From Bacteroidota bacterium (GTDB taxonomy: Bacteria > Bacteroidota > Bacteroidia > Chitinophagales > Chitinophagaceae): a DNA stretch of 8,160 bases. Positions 4,795 to 8,160 of the stretch are shown one piece after another. The position numbers and the translations under genes were made by a program. The notes under the pieces are model-generated. The model was not told where the DNA came from. It did no database searches and worked only from the letters and a program-made list of their open reading frames with translations. The DNA is taken from positions 1 through 8,160 of the forward strand of contig JAEWBD010000021.1 of assembly GCA_023391315.1 (NCBI GenBank). Reading direction: 5' to 3'. Every line of letters begins with the position of its first letter. Positions within the stretch are counted from its first letter, which is position 1.

Positions 4795-5700
4795 TTATTG
4801 TTTCCATAAATTATCAGGATATTCGCCCTTTTCTACAAGATGTGTAACGGACGCCTTTACCACAGGCGCATCTTCTTTATATGTTACGCCAAACCATTTT
4901 GCAGATGTTATAATTACTTCAACACGCCCTTTGCCTGATTTTATAAAATAATCCGTCATGGTTGGAATTAAAAACTCTGCTTTCAGGCTCTGACTATTCT
5001 TAGCTAAAAATTCTTTGAACTGTTCTTCACATAAATCAATCATGCCCGGTGCGTAACAAAAGAAATTCATGCTCACATTGGTGTCTTCCGGCAATTCGGT
5101 TAAGCCGCCTTCTTCATCTTCGTAAATAATAGCATCGCCTTTCTTATAAATTTTAAGGCACTCTTTAATGCCTGCCATTTCATGTTTTTCATTTTCTGAA
5201 ATAACGCCGCGGCTCACGCTTCCGTGCTCGCTTAGTGTATTAGGCAATTCATAACCAATTAAAGCATAGGTTTTTTCATTGCAGCGGGTTTGTAAAAAAT
5301 CAAATGCTTTCCTGAAAGCATCTTTGCCATAAAAATCATCGGCATTAATTAAAGCAAAAGGTTCTTTTATTTTGCCTTTGCAGCAAAGCACGGCATGTGC
5401 AGTGCCCCAGGGTTTTACCCTTTCGGGATTAATATTGAAACCTTCGGTGAAACTGGTAAGTTCCTGATATACATAGTCAACTTCTATTTTACCTTCTAAT
5501 TTAGGCTCAACAATACTTTTAAAATTTTCGGCAAAATCTTTTCTTATAATAAAAACCACTCTTGTAAACCCTGCTTCAATGGCGTCATAAACAGAATATT
5601 CCATTATAGTTTCGCCCGACGGGCCAAATCCTTCTATTTGCTTCATGCTTCCATAACGGCTTGCCATTCCTGCTGCTAAAATTACCAGTGTTGATTGCAT
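4795..5700 (-). CDS. Sugar-phosphate nucleotidyltransferase-like protein
   Basis: A 301-residue protein with a nucleotidyltransferase (GT-A-like) domain. The N-terminus LVILAAGMASRYGSMKQ (5-21) is the nucleotide-binding signature LAAGxxxRxxxxKQ, with Lys20 likely contacting the phosphate. GPSGETIMEYSVYDAIEAG (26-44) follows as in the family. KPWGTAHAVL (96-105) resembles the GTAxA nucleobase motif, and NADDFYG (119-125) holds the metal-binding aspartate. The family joins a sugar or choline phosphate to an NTP, making an activated precursor for cell-surface polymers. The exact substrate cannot be read here; UTP-glucose-1-phosphate uridylyltransferase, MurU-like and LicC-like labels are all possible. 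The conserved C-terminal part KWFGVTYKEDAPVV (269-282) points to a Bacteroidota-typical subgroup. It stands alone, divergent from the carboxylase gene with 107 nt between starts, and I see no kinase partner nearby. The promoter is not clear. Confidence 0.82.
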   Translation of the reverse strand: MQSTLVILAAGMASRYGSMKQIEGFGPSGETIMEYSVYDAIEAGFTRVVFIIRKDFAENFKSIVEPKLEGKIEVDYVYQELTSFTEGFNINPERVKPWGTAHAVLCCKGKIKEPFALINADDFYGKDAFRKAFDFLQTRCNEKTYALIGYELPNTLSEHGSVSRGVISENEKHEMAGIKECLKIYKKGDAIIYEDEEGGLTELPEDTNVSMNFFCYAPGMIDLCEEQFKEFLAKNSQSLKAEFLIPTMTDYFIKSGKGRVEVIITSAKWFGVTYKEDAPVVKASVTHLVEKGEYPDNLWKQ

Positions 5701-5791
5701 AGATATTGATATTATTTAGGGTTGCGAAACTAATAAATTCAGCCTAAACTAAGCTATTGATTTCGATTCACTGCGTGCGGCAGCACTTCCC

Positions 5792-5799
5792 TATATTTG
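5792..5799 (+). promoter_or_regulatory. -7 promoter element of the acyl-CoA carboxylase gene
   Basis: TATATTTG is a perfect TAnnTTTG match. No TTG stands at the usual distance upstream (about 5770), so the -33 half is weak. Transcription would begin near 5804-5807, that is, at or a few bases before ATG 5808. This implies either a leaderless mRNA or use of the in-frame ATG at 5820. Confidence 0.5.
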
Positions 5800-5807
5800 T
5801 TTAACTA

Positions 5808-7430
5808 ATGGCTGTTCGTATGAATAATATTAATCCCGGTGAAACATGGATGAATGATTTATTAAGCGAAAAACAAAAACGCTTTGATAAAATAAAGGAA
5901 GGCGGCGGAAAAAAATCCATTGAAAAACAAAGGCAGAAAAATAAGCTTACTGCACGCGAAAGGGTTGATTATTTGATTGATGATGATAAACCTTTTATTG
6001 AAATAGGCGCATTTGCCGGTTATGAAATGTATGACGCACAGGGCGGTTGTCCCGCCGGTGGCACCGTGGCAGGTATTGGTTATGTAAGCGGCAGGCAATG
6101 TGTTATTGTGGCGAATGATCAAACTGTAAAAGCAGGTGCATGGTTTCCCATAACCGGCAAAAAAAACCTGCGCATGCAGGAAATAGCTATGGAAAACCAC
6201 TTGCCCATTATTTATCTTGTTGACAGCGCCGGTGTTTATCTTCCCATGCAGGACGAAATTTTCCCCGATAAAGAACATTTTGGCCGCGTGTTTAGGAACA
6301 ATGCCCAAATGAGCGCCATGGGCATAACGCAAATAGCGGCAGTACTTGGCGCCTGTGTGGCCGGCGGTGCATACCTGCCAATTATGAGTGATGAAACTTT
6401 AATGGTTGAAGGCAATGGCAGCATATTTTTAGCAGGTTCCTATCTTGTAAAAGCAGCTATTGGGGAAGATATTGATGTGGAAACACTGGGCGGTGCAGAA
6501 ACCCATAATGCCATAAGCGGTATTGCAGATTATAAATGTGCAACGGAGCAGGCATGCCTTGATAAAATTAAAACCATCATCAGTAAATTGGGAAGGCCTG
6601 CATTTGCCGGTTTTGACCGTATTGAGGCAATTGCGCCGGCAAAAAATACTGAAGATATTTACACAATCATGCATGCAAATAACAGCAAACCTTATGATGT
6701 GGTTGATATTATTGAATGTATTGTTGATGCAGGCACTTTCAGCCAGTTTAAAGAAGCATATGGTAAAACAATTGTTTGCGGTTATGCAAGAATTGACGGA
6801 TGGGCTGTTGGCATCGTTGCCAACCAGCGCCTCATTGTAAAAACGGGGAAAGGCGAAATGCAGATGGGTGGTGTTATTTATAATGATAGTGCAGATAAAG
6901 CCGCTCGTTTTATTCTTAACTGCAATCAGAAAAAAATCCCCCTGGTTTTTATGCAGGATGTAACCGGCTTTATGGTGGGCAGCCGCAGCGAACATGCAGG
7001 CATCATTAAAGACGGCGCCAAACTGGTGAATGCCGTTGCCAATTCTGTTGTGCCTAAGTTTACCATTATTACCGGCAACAGCTATGGTGCGGGTAATTAT
7101 GCCATGTGCGGCAAGGCTTATGATCCACGTTTTATTTATGCCTGGCCCGGCGCAAAAATCGCCGTAATGGGTGGTGACCAGGCTGCAAAAACTTTGTTGC
7201 AGATACAGGTTGCAGGAAGAGATGTAAGTAAAGACGAGCAGCAGCAATTACTTGATGATATAAAGTCCCGTTACGATAAACAAACCACGCCTTATTATGC
7301 TGCTGCCCGTCTTTGGATAGACGATATAATTGACCCTGCAGACACCAGGAAACTAATAAGTGAAGGTATTGCTGCGGCCAATCATAACCCTTATATAAAG
7401 GAATTTAAAACAGGCGTATTCCAGGTATAG
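5808..7430 (+). CDS. Acyl-CoA carboxylase carboxyltransferase (beta) subunit, methylcrotonyl-CoA carboxylase-like
   Basis: A 540-residue carboxyltransferase with two crotonase-like halves. It moves the carboxyl group from carboxybiotin to an acyl-CoA in the cytoplasm. The N-terminal half (about 40-290) has KLTARERVDYLID (46-58), LVDSAGVYLPMQDEIFPD (137-154), the glycine-rich oxyanion-hole segment GACVAGGAYLP (181-191) and MSDET (193-197). The C-terminal half (about 295-540) has MQDVTGFMVG (382-391), GNSYGAGNYAM (423-433), WPGAKIAVMGG (446-456) and IDPADTR (508-514). Spacing and the LPxQDExFPD and GNYxMCGxAYxPRF patterns fit methylcrotonyl-CoA carboxylase beta better than propionyl- or acetyl-CoA carboxylases, so a role in leucine or branched acyl-CoA catabolism is likely but not proven. 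The biotin carboxylase partner is not in this window. Met1 and Met5 (ATG 5820) are both possible starts; no Shine-Dalgarno sequence supports either. No terminator hairpin with a T tract is visible after the stop. Confidence 0.92.
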   Translation: MAVRMNNINPGETWMNDLLSEKQKRFDKIKEGGGKKSIEKQRQKNKLTARERVDYLIDDDKPFIEIGAFAGYEMYDAQGGCPAGGTVAGIGYVSGRQCVIVANDQTVKAGAWFPITGKKNLRMQEIAMENHLPIIYLVDSAGVYLPMQDEIFPDKEHFGRVFRNNAQMSAMGITQIAAVLGACVAGGAYLPIMSDETLMVEGNGSIFLAGSYLVKAAIGEDIDVETLGGAETHNAISGIADYKCATEQACLDKIKTIISKLGRPAFAGFDRIEAIAPAKNTEDIYTIMHANNSKPYDVVDIIECIVDAGTFSQFKEAYGKTIVCGYARIDGWAVGIVANQRLIVKTGKGEMQMGGVIYNDSADKAARFILNCNQKKIPLVFMQDVTGFMVGSRSEHAGIIKDGAKLVNAVANSVVPKFTIITGNSYGAGNYAMCGKAYDPRFIYAWPGAKIAVMGGDQAAKTLLQIQVAGRDVSKDEQQQLLDDIKSRYDKQTTPYYAAARLWIDDIIDPADTRKLISEGIAAANHNPYIKEFKTGVFQV

Positions 7431-7469
7431 AAAACCAGTTGTGCGAAATATTGTAATGAGTTGTCAATA

Positions 7470-7524
7470 GTGAATGGTGAGTAAAGCCTCTGAATGTACG
7501 CGGAATTCACGATTCACCACTCAC
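7470..7524. repeat. Imperfect inverted repeat between the carboxylase and lipoprotein genes
   Basis: Bases 7470-7482 (gtgaatggtgagt) pair with 7512-7524 (attcaccactcac) over 13 positions with one mismatch and one G-U, around a 29-nt loop. A further attcac at 7505-7510 gives an alternative partner for the left arm. There is no T tract on either side, so it is not a standard intrinsic terminator. It lies between two convergent genes and may be a dispersed intergenic repeat or an mRNA-end stabiliser. Confidence 0.55.
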
Positions 7525-7545
7525 CTGAATATACTCAACATCACG

Positions 7546-7836
7546 CTACTCCTTTTTGGCACTGTCACCTTTTTGATTATTATACTGCTTATTTGTACCT
7601 GTATTAGGTGTGGCTTCAGTGCCGCTTATGGTATCCGTTCCTATCACATTAGACGAATCAGGCGTTGGAATCCGCTGGCGCTGGTCGTTATGATAATCCA
7701 TGGCATCGCTTGCCGGATTGGTTGTTGTACTATCGCCAACACCCGGGCTTGTGCTCTCCGTAGAAGATGAATTATTGCTGCAGGCGGCTGCAAAGAAAAT
7801 GCTTGCTAAAACCGGTAAGAGAAATTTTACTTTCAT
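7546..7836 (-). CDS. Small Ser/Thr-rich lipoprotein
   Basis: A 96-residue protein with a lipoprotein signal: MKVKFLLPVLASIFFAAAC, charged start, hydrophobic core and lipobox AAAC with the lipidated Cys19. The mature 77 residues are hydrophilic and low in complexity (NNSSSTESTSPG, then GDSTTTNPASD, later GTDTISGTEATPNTGTN), end in GDSAKKE, and contain no recognisable domain. It is probably an unstructured, membrane-anchored protein of unknown function, similar in design but not in sequence to the lipoprotein at 2717-2890. The gene converges on the carboxylase gene (115 nt between stops) and is divergent from gyrB. The start is fixed by the signal peptide. No convincing promoter or Shine-Dalgarno sequence is seen upstream (7837-7920). 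Confidence 0.75.
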   Translation of the reverse strand: MKVKFLLPVLASIFFAAACSNNSSSTESTSPGVGDSTTTNPASDAMDYHNDQRQRIPTPDSSNVIGTDTISGTEATPNTGTNKQYNNQKGDSAKKE

Positions 7837-7930
7837 AATATTATTCTTATAGTTAAAAAATGTGGATAAAATGCCTTTTTTTCAACATGTAAGAACAATT
7901 CGCAAAAACTGTGACGAATCCTGTTTTTAA

Positions 7931-7962
7931 TTGGGAAAAGCCCTTATTTTTTCTTAAATTTG
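7931..7962 (+). promoter_or_regulatory. Promoter of gyrB
   Basis: TTG (7931-7933), a 21-nt spacer, and TAAATTTG (7955-7962), a perfect TAnnTTTG element. Transcription would start near 7968, leaving a 5' UTR of about 40 nt. No Shine-Dalgarno sequence precedes the ATG at 8010; the region is TTTTTA-rich. Confidence 0.7.
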
Positions 7963-8009
7963 CACGCTAAATTTTTAGATATAACGATTATTTTTCTCTC
8001 TTACTTTTT

Positions 8010-8160
8010 ATGAACGAACAACAGCAGGATTCCCCATCTCAGGCAAATTATAGTGCAGAAAGTATTCAGGTTTTAGAAGGTTTGGAAGCGGTGCGTAAAA
8101 GGCCCGCCATGTATATTGGCGACGTAGGCGTAAAAGGCCTGCACCACCTGGTATATGAAG
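8010..8160 (+). CDS. gyrB: DNA gyrase subunit B, N-terminal part (cut by window edge)
   Basis: The first 50 codons only, from ATG 8010-8012. After a polar head of about 12 residues the protein reads SAESIQVLEGLEAVRKRPAMYIGDVG and then GLHHLVYE, the start of the GHKL ATPase domain of type II topoisomerases. The sequence up to MYIGD, with Tyr corresponding to the residue that reaches across the GyrB dimer to the ATP site, is nearly invariant in GyrB. The VLEGLEAVRKRPAMYIGD form with GVKGLHHLVYE identifies GyrB rather than ParE, whose Bacteroidota members differ at this point. Gyrase uses ATP to put negative supercoils into DNA; GyrA is not visible here. Confidence 0.95.
   Translation, partial: MNEQQQDSPSQANYSAESIQVLEGLEAVRKRPAMYIGDVGVKGLHHLVYE

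Noticed and set aside
5862..6332. Minus-strand open frame of 156 codons opposite the start of the carboxylase gene
   Set aside because: Low-complexity composition, no start context, fully covered by a firmly identified gene on the other strand.
6429..7247. Long minus-strand open frame of 272 codons opposite the carboxylase gene
   Set aside because: It is a shadow of the carboxylase frame: the product is Cys/His/Asn/Ile-rich with no motif, while the plus-strand frame has clear family motifs throughout.
7474..7770. Plus-strand frame of 98 codons with hydrophobic stretches
   Set aside because: It is antisense to the lipoprotein gene at 7546-7836, whose signal peptide and lipobox are clear, and begins inside the inverted repeat.

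Overview
The window looks like a chromosomal piece of a Bacteroidota genome, most likely Chitinophagales/Chitinophagaceae. The reasons are moderate to low GC, promoter motifs of the Bacteroidetes type (TTTG about 19 nt upstream of TAnnTTTG), scarce Shine-Dalgarno sequences, short Ser/Thr/Asp-rich lipoproteins, an ECF sigma factor of the Bacteroidetes type, and protein sequences that read like that phylum's prephenate dehydratase, aromatic-cluster aminotransferase and GyrB. The assignment is inferred from sequence character, not from a search. I see no insertion sequence, phage gene, CRISPR array, tRNA or rRNA.

Region 1 (1-2550, minus strand) is an aromatic amino acid operon read from right to left: monofunctional prephenate dehydratase (pheA), a class I/II PLP aminotransferase 2 nt further on, then after a 112-nt gap the beginning of prephenate dehydrogenase (tyrA, cut by the window edge). 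Together these convert prephenate to phenylalanine and tyrosine. In front of pheA is a complete transcription attenuator: a consensus Bacteroidetes promoter, a 20-codon leader peptide with seven aromatic residues in a row (FFYFFYF), an antiterminator arm in the last codons of that leader, and an intrinsic terminator that the arm would prevent. This is the most informative finding in the window.

Region 2 (2583-2890, minus strand) holds a very small Thr/Asp-rich lipoprotein gene. It is followed by about 115 nt with a stable stem-loop, a possible pseudoknot and an intrinsic terminator, which is a candidate small RNA or structured 3' UTR.

Region 3 (3035-4762, plus strand) is a two-gene unit with overlapping stop and start codons: an ECF-type sigma factor and a membrane protein that joins an anti-sigma-like cytoplasmic N-terminus, one transmembrane helix and a periplasmic trypsin-like (DegP-type) serine protease with an intact triad. 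It ends in a bidirectional terminator shared with the convergent gene of region 4.

Region 4 (4795-7430) has a minus-strand sugar-phosphate nucleotidyltransferase-like gene and, divergent from it, a plus-strand acyl-CoA carboxylase beta (carboxyltransferase) gene that resembles methylcrotonyl-CoA carboxylase beta.

Region 5 (7431-8160) has an inverted repeat, a second small lipoprotein gene on the minus strand, and the promoter and first 50 codons of gyrB on the plus strand, cut by the window edge.
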